From assembly GCF_017873235.1 (NCBI RefSeq), contig NZ_JAGGJZ010000002.1, positions 62,001-126,000 on the forward strand: a stretch of DNA of 64,000 nucleotides, given 5' to 3'. The notes below the pieces were generated by a model. That model did no database searches. It had not been told where the DNA came from and was given only the letters and a program-made list of their open reading frames with translations. Positions within the stretch are counted from its first letter, which is position 1. The number at the start of each line of letters is the position of its first letter. The translations under genes were made by a program, and so were the position numbers. Source of the stretch: Clostridium moniliforme. GTDB taxonomy: Bacteria > Bacillota > Clostridia > Clostridiales > Clostridiaceae. Of the stretch, positions 17,181 through 25,939 are shown piece after piece.

Positions 17181-18011
17181 CTAAAGTGCAAATTTCTTTA
17201 TTGCTTTAGCTACTCCAGAATTTACATTAGTATCAGTTATATATTTTGCTTCTTTTTTTAGTAAGTCCATACCGTTACCCATAGCAACGCTAACACCAGC
17301 ATATTGGATCATAGATAAATCATTTTCACTATCTCCAATACACATAACTTCATCTTTTGAAATTCCTAAAATTTCTGCAAGTTTACTTACAGCGGTACCT
17401 TTTGAAGTTCCTTTTTTCATAATTTCAAAGTTATTTAATCCAGAACTTACAACTTCATATTTATTAAGATTTATAAATTTATTTTTAGCTTCAATTATTT
17501 CATTTCTATATTTTTCAGAACGATCAACTGCAATAAATTTTAATATATCATTTTTATATTCCTTTAAAACATCTGTTAAGTCATCAGTTATTCTAAATAT
17601 AATTTTATCTTTTTCACTAACTAATTCATTTGTAATTGAATAAGCATGATTTTTTTCTATTTCACTTGAAGAAATAGTTGTATTATATGTATTAAAATAT
17701 GAATCAAATTTATATTCTTTTGTTATGTTATATATTTCTAAACATTCTTCCAATGAAAAAGTACTTTCATATATAACCTTAGAAGAATTTTTTTCTTTTA
17801 TATAAGCTCCGTTTGATGAGATTATTGGAGCGTTAATTCCTATTAAATCAGAATAATATTTTGCAGATGCAAAAAGTCTTCCAGTTGTTATAGCAACAAC
17901 TATTCCTTTTTTTATAGCTTCAAGTAAAGCTTCTTTATTCTCCTTTGATATATTGTGGTTATTATCTAATAATGTACCATCCATATCTATACAAATTAAT
18001 TTTATAGCCAT
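17181..18011 (-). CDS. Cof-type HAD-superfamily sugar-phosphate phosphatase
   Basis: A 276-residue HAD IIB (Cof) hydrolase. Motif I is CIDMDGTLLDNN (nucleophile D8, acid D10), motif II ITTGR, motif III has the Lys in the GTSKGTAVSKL stretch, and motif IV is GDSENDLSMI; a C2-type cap lies between about 85 and 190. Such enzymes dephosphorylate sugar phosphates or similar metabolites in the cytoplasm; the natural substrate is not predictable. The start has AAAGGAGG ten bases upstream. It is transcribed alone, with brnQ upstream on the same strand but separated by the brnQ terminator. Confidence 0.9.
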   Translation of the reverse strand: MAIKLICIDMDGTLLDNNHNISKENKEALLEAIKKGIVVAITTGRLFASAKYYSDLIGINAPIISSNGAYIKEKNSSKVIYESTFSLEECLEIYNITKEYKFDSYFNTYNTTISSSEIEKNHAYSITNELVSEKDKIIFRITDDLTDVLKEYKNDILKFIAVDRSEKYRNEIIEAKNKFINLNKYEVVSSGLNNFEIMKKGTSKGTAVSKLAEILGISKDEVMCIGDSENDLSMIQYAGVSVAMGNGMDLLKKEAKYITDTNVNSGVAKAIKKFAL

Positions 18012-18122
18012 ATTATAGCCTCCTTTATTATTTGCATTTGTACCCTAATATGTTTATGAAAATTCTATCATTATTAATAAATAATGTAAAGTTTATGAAT
18101 TACAAGGGTATTATTTTATATA

Positions 18123-18162
18123 AAAAATAAAAAGACTAAAATATTTTTGTATTTTAGTCTTT
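18123..18162 (-). terminator. Terminator of brnQ
   Basis: 13-bp stem AAAGACTAAAATA with TATTTTAGTCTTT (18131-18143 and 18150-18162), T-rich on the minus-strand 3' side. Confidence 0.85.
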
Positions 18163-18177
18163 TCTTAATAAATTTAA

Positions 18178-19446
18178 TTACATTTCAGATGTAGCTAAAC
18201 ATTTATTTCTAAAAATAATATAACCTATAACTATTGCTATTAAAGTAGGAATTAACCAAGCAAAACCTGAACTTGCAAGAGGAATAAAGCTTAGATTAAT
18301 TCCAGGTACTTGTCCAAGTATTCCAAATATTAGAGAAGTATAAACACCAAGTCTTACAGCATTAAGATTAGTTATTATATTATCTAATAAAGTAGTTACT
18401 ATAAGAGTTATTGCAACAGGATATAAAATATTTAAAATAGGACCTGAAATTTTTATTATATTATCAACGCCAAGGCATCCTATTACTATACTTATTATTG
18501 AAATAATAACTGCATTAACTTTATAAGGAAGTTTTCCTTTAGATACTTCTTCAAAGAATGAAGAACCAGCTGTTATTAGTCCAATTGAAGTAGTAAGACA
18601 TGCAAGTCCCATTGCTATTCCAATTATTATTGTTCCAATACTTCCAAGAATATTTTTAGATATTAATAGAAGTAAACCTGTTTTTGTAACTTCTCCTGAA
18701 GTTAAAGCTATAGTTTGAGCTCCTATAAAAGTTAAACCTCCATATACAAATGCTAGTCCAATTGCAGCAACAACACCAGCTTTAATAGTCATTGGAACTA
18801 AATCTTTATTTTTATAACCTTTTGCTAATATATTACCAGATACTATAGCTGCAAAAAGTAATGCGGCAAGAGCATCCATTGTTTGATATCCTTCAAGTAA
18901 AGAATGAGGTAGTACTGAAGTAGCACCTGTTGAAGTAATATTACCAATTGGGAAAATAATTCCTTTTACAATTATTATTGCTAATAAAATAAGTAAGCAT
19001 GGAGTTAAAAATTTACCAATTGTATCTATAATACTTGATTTTCTAAAAACAAAGAATAAGTTTATTCCAAAATATATAAACATCCAAACAAGAGGTGATA
19101 TACCAGGTATTATAGGATGAATAGTTAACTCGTAAGTAGTTGCAGCAGTTCTAGGAATTCCAAGCATTGGTCCAATTGCTACAAATAAAAGTGTTGCAAA
19201 AATTACTGCAAATTTTGGACTGATTTTTGAAGCCATTGTTTCAAAAGTTCCATCTCCTTTTGTGCAAGCTATTATTGCAAGTAGAGGAACTCCAACTCCT
19301 GTTAATGTAAAACCAATTATTGCAAAAATATATTGACTTCCAACCATATTTCCTAAATAAGGAGGGAAGATTAAATTACCTGCTCCAAAAAACATTGCAA
19401 ATAAAGCAAAGCCTATTACTAAAAAATCTTTTGTTTTTTTACTCAT
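18178..19446 (-). CDS. brnQ: Branched-chain amino acid transporter, LIVCS family
   Basis: A 422-residue cation-coupled importer of Leu, Ile and Val with about twelve membrane helices. Family landmarks are FALFAMFFGAGNLIFPPYLG near the N-terminus, ARTAATTYELTIHP-type loop (here PRTAATTYE), and LDALAALLFAAIV-like (QTMDALAALLFAAIV). The start follows AAAGGATTGAAAT. It is monocistronic. A sequence with 12 of 15 matches to the CodY box lies about 150 bases upstream, which would fit regulation by branched-chain amino acid supply but is only suggestive in such AT-rich DNA. Confidence 0.93.
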   Translation of the reverse strand: MSKKTKDFLVIGFALFAMFFGAGNLIFPPYLGNMVGSQYIFAIIGFTLTGVGVPLLAIIACTKGDGTFETMASKISPKFAVIFATLLFVAIGPMLGIPRTAATTYELTIHPIIPGISPLVWMFIYFGINLFFVFRKSSIIDTIGKFLTPCLLILLAIIIVKGIIFPIGNITSTGATSVLPHSLLEGYQTMDALAALLFAAIVSGNILAKGYKNKDLVPMTIKAGVVAAIGLAFVYGGLTFIGAQTIALTSGEVTKTGLLLLISKNILGSIGTIIIGIAMGLACLTTSIGLITAGSSFFEEVSKGKLPYKVNAVIISIISIVIGCLGVDNIIKISGPILNILYPVAITLIVTTLLDNIITNLNAVRLGVYTSLIFGILGQVPGINLSFIPLASSGFAWLIPTLIAIVIGYIIFRNKCLATSEM

Positions 19447-19596
19447 AATTTCAATCCTTTCTTATATTAATATAGTTAAAATATTAAACTATAATTAAAT
19501 CAAATATATTATCAATATCATATACAATTTCTTATAAATTAATAATTAAAATTAATATATCAACTATAATATCATTGAAATATATAAAAATCAACA

Positions 19597-19611
19597 AATT
19601 TTCTTAAAAAA
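19597..19611. promoter_or_regulatory. Weak CodY-like box upstream of brnQ
   Basis: AATTTTCTTAAAAAA matches the CodY consensus AATTTTCWGAAAATT at 12 of 15 positions. It lies in the 341-base divergent gap between brnQ and galU. Chance matches at this level are common in AT-rich sequence. Confidence 0.3.
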
Positions 19612-19711
19612 CCATTTGAAATATTAAAATTAATAAACTGTTAATAACAAATTGATAAAAAAATACCACTTATAATATTAATGTGTTAAATAGGAAAAAA
19701 AACATAATTTA

Positions 19712-19720
19712 TGATATAAT
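19712..19720 (+). promoter_or_regulatory. Extended -10 promoter for galU
   Basis: TGATATAAT: an extended -10 (TGN plus TATAAT at 19715-19720) with no good -35, about 68 bases before the galU start. Confidence 0.6.
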
Positions 19721-19787
19721 AAATTTATATGTAGAATTTTAATAAAAAGTTATATTTAGTAAAATTTTAAGTTGAAGGTGATAATTA

Positions 19788-20666
19788 ATGAAAGTAAAAA
19801 AGGCAATAATACCTGCGGCAGGACTTGGAACTAGATTCTTACCTGCAACAAAGGCACAACCAAAAGAGATGCTTCCAATAGTTGATAAACCAACAATTCA
19901 ATTTATCATAGAAGAAGCAATAGCATCAGGAATTGAAGAAATATTAATAATAACAGGAAGAAATAAAAAATGTATTGAAGATCATTTTGATAAATCTATT
20001 GAACTTGAACTTGAACTTGAAAAGTCAGGAAAAACTGAATTGTTAGAAATTGTAAGAGATATTTCAGATATGGTTGATATCCATTACATAAGACAAAAGG
20101 AGCCTAGAGGCTTAGGTCATGCAATACATTGTGCAAAAACTTTTGTTGGCAATGAACCATTTGCAGTTTTACTAGGAGACGATGTTGTTGATAGTGAAAA
20201 GCCATGTTTAAAACAACTTATGGATTGTTATGAAGAATATAAAACTTCAATTTTAGGAGTTCAAACAGTACCAGAAGAAGATGTATCAAAATATGGTATA
20301 GTTGATGGAATCCATATAGAAGATAGAGTGTATAAAGTTAAGGACTTAGTTGAAAAACCAAAGAAGGAAGAAGCCCCTTCTAATGTTGCAATACTTGGAA
20401 GATATATAATTACTCCACAAATATTTGAAATATTAGAAAATACTAAGCCAGGTAAGGGAAATGAAATTCAACTTACTGATGCTTTAAAAACTTTAATATC
20501 TCATGAGGCTATGTATGCATATAACTTTGAGGGAAGAAGATATGATGTTGGAGATAAATTTGGATTTTTACAAGCTACAATAGAGTTTGGATTAAAAAAA
20601 GATGAATTAAGACCTCAATTATTAGAGTATTTAGAAAATAAAAAGTGGGAAAAAGTTCTTAAATAA
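19788..20666 (+). CDS. galU: UTP-glucose-1-phosphate uridylyltransferase
   Basis: A 292-residue nucleotidyltransferase making UDP-glucose from UTP and glucose 1-phosphate. Signature sequences: KKAIIPAAGLGTRFLPATKA with the Arg of the G-x-G-T-R loop, QPKEMLPIVDKPTIQFIIEEA, PRGLGHAIHCAK, LLGDDVV, VEKPKKEEAPSNVAILGRYI and GKGNEIQLTDAL. All match the bacterial GalU family at full length. The ribosome site is AAGGTGAT. It has its own promoter and terminator. UDP-glucose feeds cell-wall, glycolipid and capsule synthesis, so its closeness to the capsule locus is sensible. Confidence 0.97.
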   Translation: MKVKKAIIPAAGLGTRFLPATKAQPKEMLPIVDKPTIQFIIEEAIASGIEEILIITGRNKKCIEDHFDKSIELELELEKSGKTELLEIVRDISDMVDIHYIRQKEPRGLGHAIHCAKTFVGNEPFAVLLGDDVVDSEKPCLKQLMDCYEEYKTSILGVQTVPEEDVSKYGIVDGIHIEDRVYKVKDLVEKPKKEEAPSNVAILGRYIITPQIFEILENTKPGKGNEIQLTDALKTLISHEAMYAYNFEGRRYDVGDKFGFLQATIEFGLKKDELRPQLLEYLENKKWEKVLK

Positions 20667-20673
20667 AAATAAT

Positions 20674-20736
20674 AGACTATTTAGGATAAATTTAAAAGTA
20701 TTTATTTATCCTAAATAGTCTTTTTTTTTTTTTTTT
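20674..20736 (+). terminator. Strong terminator of galU with 16-T tract
   Basis: 18-bp perfect stem (20674-20691 with 20704-20721), 12-base loop, then an uninterrupted run of 16 Ts (20721-20736). Confidence 0.93.
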
Positions 20737-21035
20737 GATAAATTTTACTGTATTTTTATCAATAAAAAAGTGTACTAAAAATGATAAAAAATAATTAGAA
20801 AAATTGTTAATAATAAATTAATTTTATGAATAAAAATTCATAAAAATATATAAAATACTATATTTTTATTAAAATATAGACATTATATAAAGATTTTAAT
20901 AAGAAAATATATAATTATTTTCTTAAGATTATAATATATTGAAAAAATTACAAAAAAGTGTATCAATACACAATAATTAAAAAATAAATATGACTATTTT
21001 AGTATTAATTATAAAATATTAAAATAAAAATAAGC

Positions 21036-21090
21036 AAATCATTATAAATCCTTGCATATAAAAGGAATTATGATGATTTTTTTATTTTAG
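21036..21090 (+). terminator. Orphan intrinsic terminator, possible end of a small RNA
   Basis: An 18-bp stem (21036-21053 with 21062-21079; one mismatch and one G-U), 8-base loop, then TTTTTTTATTTT. It follows no ORF: galU already ends in its own terminator at 20674-20736. It therefore ends either an untranslated transcript started between 20737 and 21000, or attenuates a long opp leader. Confidence 0.65.
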
Positions 21091-21197
21091 GAAAAATTAA
21101 TTTAAATATAAATTGTTTTCAAGTTTTGTATTAAATTTACTTATTATATATTTTTTTTAATATTAAAATATAGTATAAAGTTGATACACTAACTTTT

Positions 21198-21215
21198 AAA
21201 ATACATATGTATTTT
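21198..21215. repeat. 18-bp perfect palindrome upstream of oppA
   Basis: AAAATACATATGTATTTT is self-complementary over 18 bases, and its half AAATACATAT recurs directly at 21219-21229. It could be an operator. No known regulator motif is recognised. Confidence 0.5.
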
Positions 21216-21283
21216 CGTGAAATACATATAAAAATATGATAAAATTTTAGTTTGATTTTTATTAAAATTACATCAAAATAAAA

Positions 21284-21298
21284 AATTTTCAAAAAATA
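21284..21298. promoter_or_regulatory. CodY-like box upstream of oppABCDF
   Basis: AATTTTCAAAAAATA matches AATTTTCWGAAAATT at 13 of 15 positions, about 60 bases before the oppA start. CodY repression of peptide transporters is well known in Firmicutes. Confidence 0.45.
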
Positions 21299-21356
21299 TA
21301 TAATTTTTAGCTGAAATATTTGATAAAATATAACTTAAAAAAAGGGGGCATTAAAA

Positions 21357-23003
21357 ATGAAAATGAAAAAAATTATCAGTGCATTGATTGTAGTTGGATT
21401 AACTGCATCATTATTTGTAGGATGTGGAGGAAAAAATGAATCAGCATCATCTGGAGATAAAGAGACATTGAAATTAACAACTGGGGCGTTAAAAACAATT
21501 GACTCTGTAAAAGGAACAGATGAAGTTTCATTTAGTATTGCACAAAATACACAAGAAACATTACTTGTATATAATGATAATAAACCTGTACCTGGTGCAG
21601 CAGAATCATTTGAAAAAAGTAAAGACGGTAAGACGTATACTTTCCATTTAAGAAAAGGATTAAAATGGAGTGATGGAAAGGAACTTACAGCAAAAGATTA
21701 TGAATATGCATGGAAAAGATTATTAAATCCTGAAGTTGGAGCATCATACTCATTCTTCTTATTTAAAGTAAAAAATGGGAAGAAATACTTTAATGGAAAA
21801 GCAAAGAGTGAAGATGTTGGAATAAAAGCAAAGGACAACAATACATTAGTTGTTCAATTAGAAAATCCAGTACCTTATTTTGATCAACTTGTTGCTTTCC
21901 CAGCTTTAGCACCACAAAGAGAAGATATAGTTAAAGCTGAAGGGGATAAATATGGTAGTGATCCATCAAAACTTGTTTATAGTGGACCATTTACAGTATC
22001 AAATTGGCAACGTGGATCAAAAATTGAATTGAAGAAAAATCCAAATTACTGGAATGAAAAAGATGTAAAACTAAATAAAGTAGATTTAATGGTAGTTAAA
22101 GAACCAAGTACTGCATTCCAAATGTTTACTAATAACCAATTGGATGTAGTAAGTGGTACAGGAGAATTTTTAAATAAACTTAAAGAAGGAGCAAAAGATG
22201 GTAAGTGGAATGAAATAAAAGGTGTAGCACCATCTGTGTTCTATGGACAATATAACTTAAAGAGTAAAAATAAAGCTTTAAATAATGATAAAGTAAGACT
22301 AGCTTTATCAATTGCTTCAAATAGAGATGGATTTACTAAAGATGTATTAAAGAGAGCAATTCCAGCTTATGGATTGGTTCCACAAGGAATTGTTGTTGGG
22401 GATGTAGATTATCGTGATAAGGTTGAAGAACCATTAAAGGCTGTTATGAATAAAGATCCTAAGAAGTTATTAATTGAAGGATTAAAAGAAGAAGGATTAA
22501 ATCCAGATCCATCAAAACATACTTTTAAGTTCTTATTACAAACTAGTGATGCAACAGCTAAGAGTCAAGGTGAATATATGCAAAATCAATGGGAAAAGAA
22601 GCTTGGCGTTAAAATAGAATTAGTTACAGCAGCAGATTTCTCAGATTTCTTAACTAAAGTAGGTAATGGAGATTTTGAAATTGCAAGTGCAGGATGGGGA
22701 GCAGACTTCAATGATCCTATGACCTTCTTGGATTTATTTGGAAAATCAAATACAAACAATACTGGTAAGTACAATGATGCTAAAGTAAATAATTTATTAC
22801 AAAAATTAAATACTGAAACAGATAACAAGAAGAGACTTGAAATGTACAAGGAAATTGAAAAGATAGAAGTTGTTGAAAATCCAGCAGTAACACCTACTTA
22901 CTACAAGGATATATACTCATTCCAAAAGAAAAAAGTAAAGGGATTACAACTTCCTAAATTTGGTGGAACATATCAATTAAGATGGACATCAATTCAAGAA
23001 TAA
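21357..23003 (+). CDS. oppA: Oligopeptide ABC transporter substrate-binding lipoprotein
   Basis: A 548-residue family-5 extracellular solute-binding protein. The N-terminus MKMKKIISALIVVGLTAS leads to a lipobox FVGC with Cys23 as lipidation site. The mature part has the SBP_bac_5 features RKGLKWSDGKELTAKDYEYAW, and later VRLALSIASNRD and the late DFNDPMTFLDLF. It captures peptides outside the cell and delivers them to OppBC. The ribosome site AAAAGGGGGC precedes the ATG. It is the first gene of a five-gene operon with 25 bases to oppB. Specificity between oligo- and dipeptides cannot be decided by eye. Confidence 0.94.
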   Translation: MKMKKIISALIVVGLTASLFVGCGGKNESASSGDKETLKLTTGALKTIDSVKGTDEVSFSIAQNTQETLLVYNDNKPVPGAAESFEKSKDGKTYTFHLRKGLKWSDGKELTAKDYEYAWKRLLNPEVGASYSFFLFKVKNGKKYFNGKAKSEDVGIKAKDNNTLVVQLENPVPYFDQLVAFPALAPQREDIVKAEGDKYGSDPSKLVYSGPFTVSNWQRGSKIELKKNPNYWNEKDVKLNKVDLMVVKEPSTAFQMFTNNQLDVVSGTGEFLNKLKEGAKDGKWNEIKGVAPSVFYGQYNLKSKNKALNNDKVRLALSIASNRDGFTKDVLKRAIPAYGLVPQGIVVGDVDYRDKVEEPLKAVMNKDPKKLLIEGLKEEGLNPDPSKHTFKFLLQTSDATAKSQGEYMQNQWEKKLGVKIELVTAADFSDFLTKVGNGDFEIASAGWGADFNDPMTFLDLFGKSNTNNTGKYNDAKVNNLLQKLNTETDNKKRLEMYKEIEKIEVVENPAVTPTYYKDIYSFQKKKVKGLQLPKFGGTYQLRWTSIQE

Positions 23004-23028
23004 GCAAAATATTAAGGGGCGATACTAT

Positions 23029-23976
23029 ATGGTTAAATATCTTTTAAAGAGGTTAGCTTTAATGGTTGTTACTTTATTTGTCATAGCTACTGCTACATTC
23101 TTTTTGATGAACAGTATGCCAGGTAATCCAGTAACATCCCAAGCGAAAAAGTTGCCAGCAGAAGTTGCAAAAAATATGGAAATTAAATACGGATTAGATA
23201 AACCAGTTACTGAAAGATATGTAATATATCTTAAAAATTTATTAAAGGGAGAGCTAGGAGATTCATTTGTAACACCAGGAATAAGTGTAAATGATAAACT
23301 AAAAGATAATTTTCCACCTTCTGTTAGAATAGGTCTTCAATCAGTTGCTCTTGGTTTAATTGTTGGAGTGTTACTTGGAGTTATAGCCGGATTTAAAAGA
23401 GAAACTCCTATAGACTATGTAGTTATGTTCATAGCAATACTCGGTGTATCAATACCGAGTTTTGTTTTAGCTACACTAATACAATTAACTTTTGGTGGAA
23501 AAAATGGAATACCTATTGCAGGATGGTATGATCCTTCAACTCCATTTTTTCAACAAATAAAATATGTAATATTACCTACATTAGCTTTAAGCTTTGGAGG
23601 AATTGCAACATATGCAAGGTATATGAGAGCATCAGTTTTAGAAGTTATAAGTCAAGATTATATATTAACAGCTAAAGCAAAGGGCTTATCATCTTTTGCA
23701 ATTTCAGTAAAGCATATTTTAAGAAATGCTATATTACCAATAATTACAATATTAGGACCTCAAATTGCTACAATAATTACAGGTACAGTTGTAATTGAAA
23801 GAATATTTGCTATACCAGGTATAGGAAATGCTTTAATTGATGCAATATACGCTAAGGATTATAACATTATAATGGGCTTAACAGTATTCTTCTCAGCTCT
23901 TTATATACTTTCAATATTAATTGTTGATATTTTATACAGTGTTATAGATCCACGTATAAAATTAGAGGGAAAGTAG
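23029..23976 (+). CDS. oppB: Oligopeptide ABC transporter permease
   Basis: A 315-residue permease of the OppB/DppB type: first helix LKRLALMVVTLFVIATATFFLM, the periplasmic-side segment MPGNPV, about six membrane helices, and the cytoplasmic EAA loop YILTAKAKGLSSFAISVKH-like region that docks on the ATPases. Full length for the family. It is translated with oppC nine bases downstream and pairs with OppC to form the membrane channel. Confidence 0.95.
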   Translation: MVKYLLKRLALMVVTLFVIATATFFLMNSMPGNPVTSQAKKLPAEVAKNMEIKYGLDKPVTERYVIYLKNLLKGELGDSFVTPGISVNDKLKDNFPPSVRIGLQSVALGLIVGVLLGVIAGFKRETPIDYVVMFIAILGVSIPSFVLATLIQLTFGGKNGIPIAGWYDPSTPFFQQIKYVILPTLALSFGGIATYARYMRASVLEVISQDYILTAKAKGLSSFAISVKHILRNAILPIITILGPQIATIITGTVVIERIFAIPGIGNALIDAIYAKDYNIIMGLTVFFSALYILSILIVDILYSVIDPRIKLEGK

Positions 23977-23985
23977 GGGGTATAT

Positions 23986-24903
23986 ATGGCAGAGATAAGT
24001 AAAGACAAATTTAAAATTGTTGGAATTGACAAAACAAAATCTGAGCAAATTACAAGACCTAATTTAACATATTGGCAAGATGCTTGGAGAAGACTTAAGA
24101 AAAATAAAGTTGCATTGTTTTCACTTTTGATTTTGGCAATACTAATATTAATGTGTATAATCCAACCTATTATATCTAATGGTGGTTATGCAATTCAAAA
24201 TATGGCTGAGGCAAATCAAGGACCTTCAGCAAAACATTTTTTTGGAACTGATAACCTAGGAAGAGATTTATTTGATAGACTATGGATTGGTGGAAGAGTT
24301 TCTTTAATAATTGCTTTTGTTGGTACATTAGTAGAGTGTCTAGTTGGAATTATCTACGGTGGAATAAGTGGATATTTTGGTGGAAAAATAGATAATGTAA
24401 TGATGAGAATTGTTGAAATATTAAACAGTGTTCCATACTTAATAATAGTTATATTAATAGCAGTAAGACTTGGAAATGGTATAGTACCACTTTTATTAGC
24501 CTTAGTTATAACAGGATGGACAGGAATAGCTAGAATGGTTCGTGGACAAGTAATGCAACTTAAAGAATCAGAATATGTTATGGCTGCTAAAACTCTAGGA
24601 GCAAGTCCTTTCAGAATAATAATGAAACATATGTTACCTAATACACTTGGAATAATAATAGTATATATTACTTTTGATATACCAAGTTATATATTTGCTG
24701 AAGCATTTTTAAGCTTTATAGGATTAGGTATTCAACCTCCTGAAACAAGTTGGGGAGCTATGGCATCAGCTGGACAACAGGTTATGCAATTTTACCCAAG
24801 TCAGCTAATATTCCCATCACTTGCAATTGCACTAACAATGTTAGCATTTAATTTATTTGGTGATGGTTTAAGGGATGCACTAGACCCTAAATTAAGACAA
24901 TAA
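23986..24903 (+). CDS. oppC: Oligopeptide ABC transporter permease
   Basis: A 305-residue permease of the OppC/DppC type, with the OppC_N segment (YWQDAWRRLKKNKVALFSLLI) before the first helix, then FFGTDNLGRDLFDRLWIGGR, typical of OppC proteins, and the EAA loop EYVMAAKTLGASPFRIIMKH. Six helices are expected. The ribosome site is AGGGGGT. It sits in the operon between oppB and oppD and completes the transmembrane part of the importer. Confidence 0.95.
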   Translation: MAEISKDKFKIVGIDKTKSEQITRPNLTYWQDAWRRLKKNKVALFSLLILAILILMCIIQPIISNGGYAIQNMAEANQGPSAKHFFGTDNLGRDLFDRLWIGGRVSLIIAFVGTLVECLVGIIYGGISGYFGGKIDNVMMRIVEILNSVPYLIIVILIAVRLGNGIVPLLLALVITGWTGIARMVRGQVMQLKESEYVMAAKTLGASPFRIIMKHMLPNTLGIIIVYITFDIPSYIFAEAFLSFIGLGIQPPETSWGAMASAGQQVMQFYPSQLIFPSLAIALTMLAFNLFGDGLRDALDPKLRQ

Positions 24904-24919
24904 GTAGGAGGCGAAGGAA

Positions 24920-25933
24920 ATGTCAAAAATACTTGAGGTAAAAGACTTAGCGGTATCATTTCATACTTATGCTGGAGAGGTTAAGGCAGTTAGAGGAGTA
25001 AGCTTTGACCTAGATGAAGGAGAAACATTAGCTATAGTTGGAGAATCTGGATGCGGAAAAAGTATAACAGCTAAATCGATAATGAGATTACTTCCTACTC
25101 CACCAGCTGAAATAGGTAAGAATTCAAAAATTATATGTGATGGAAAAGATGTACTATCTTTAAATAAGAAAGAACTTCAAAATTTTAGAGGGGGAGAAGT
25201 AAGTATGATCTTCCAAGATCCTATGACTTCATTAAACCCAACAATGAAAATTGGTAAACAAATAACTGAAGTTTTAAAAATACACAGGGGAATGAACAAG
25301 AAAGAAGCTAGAGATGAAGCAATTAGATTATTAAAGTTGGTTAATATTCCAAATGCAGAGGCTAGAATAGATCAATATCCTTTTGAATTTTCAGGTGGTA
25401 TGAGACAAAGAATGATGATTGCAATAGCACTTGCATGTAATCCAAAAATATTAATAGCAGACGAACCTACTACAGCTCTTGATGTAACAATTCAAGCGCA
25501 AATAATGAATCTTATAGATGAATTAAAAAATAAATTCAATACTTCTGTAATATTAATAACTCATGATTTAGGAGTTGTTGCAGAATTTTCTGATAAGATA
25601 CAGGTTATGTATGCGGGAATAGTAGTAGAAAGAGGAACAGTTAAAGAAATATTCTGTGATTCTAAACATCCATATACATGGGCATTATTAAAATCTATGC
25701 CAACTTTAGATACAGAGCATAAAGGTGAATTATATTCTATAAGTGGAACTCCACCAGATTTATTAAATCCACCAGTAGGATGTCCATTTGCAGCAAGATG
25801 TGAGTATGCTATGGAAATATGTAAGGAAGCTATGCCAGAAGAGACAATTATTACTGATTCTCATAAGGTAAATTGTTGGTTAATGCATGAGAATGCACCA
25901 AAAATAGAATCACCTTTAAAGAGAGGAGTTTAG
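24920..25933 (+). CDS. oppD: Oligopeptide ABC transporter ATPase
   Basis: A 337-residue ABC ATPase: Walker A VGESGCGKS, Q-loop MIFQDPMTSLNP, signature FSGGMRQR, Walker B ILIADEPTTALDV, and the switch His in LITHDLGV. The C-terminal oligopeptide-transporter region has the Cys motif (GCPFAARCEYAMEICKEA) that in OppD/DppD proteins can hold an iron-sulfur cluster. It couples ATP hydrolysis to transport with OppF. Ribosome site TAGGAGG. Six bases separate it from oppF. Confidence 0.95.
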   Translation: MSKILEVKDLAVSFHTYAGEVKAVRGVSFDLDEGETLAIVGESGCGKSITAKSIMRLLPTPPAEIGKNSKIICDGKDVLSLNKKELQNFRGGEVSMIFQDPMTSLNPTMKIGKQITEVLKIHRGMNKKEARDEAIRLLKLVNIPNAEARIDQYPFEFSGGMRQRMMIAIALACNPKILIADEPTTALDVTIQAQIMNLIDELKNKFNTSVILITHDLGVVAEFSDKIQVMYAGIVVERGTVKEIFCDSKHPYTWALLKSMPTLDTEHKGELYSISGTPPDLLNPPVGCPFAARCEYAMEICKEAMPEETIITDSHKVNCWLMHENAPKIESPLKRGV

Positions 25934-25939
25934 GTTTCA

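Larger units (their letters stand above)
20737..21356. other. 620-base gene-free leader region upstream of oppA
   Basis: No convincing ORF. The stretch holds a small dyad GTGTATCAATACAC (20958-20971), an orphan intrinsic terminator (21036-21090), an 18-bp palindrome (21198-21215), a candidate extended -10 TGATAAAAT (21237-21245) and a CodY-like box (21284-21298). The A/T content is extreme even for this genome. Confidence 0.6.

Noticed and set aside
20721..20736. 16-T run as a possible sequencing artefact or phase-variable tract
   Set aside because: It directly follows a perfect 18-bp stem and is explained as the terminator U-tract of galU; it lies outside any ORF.
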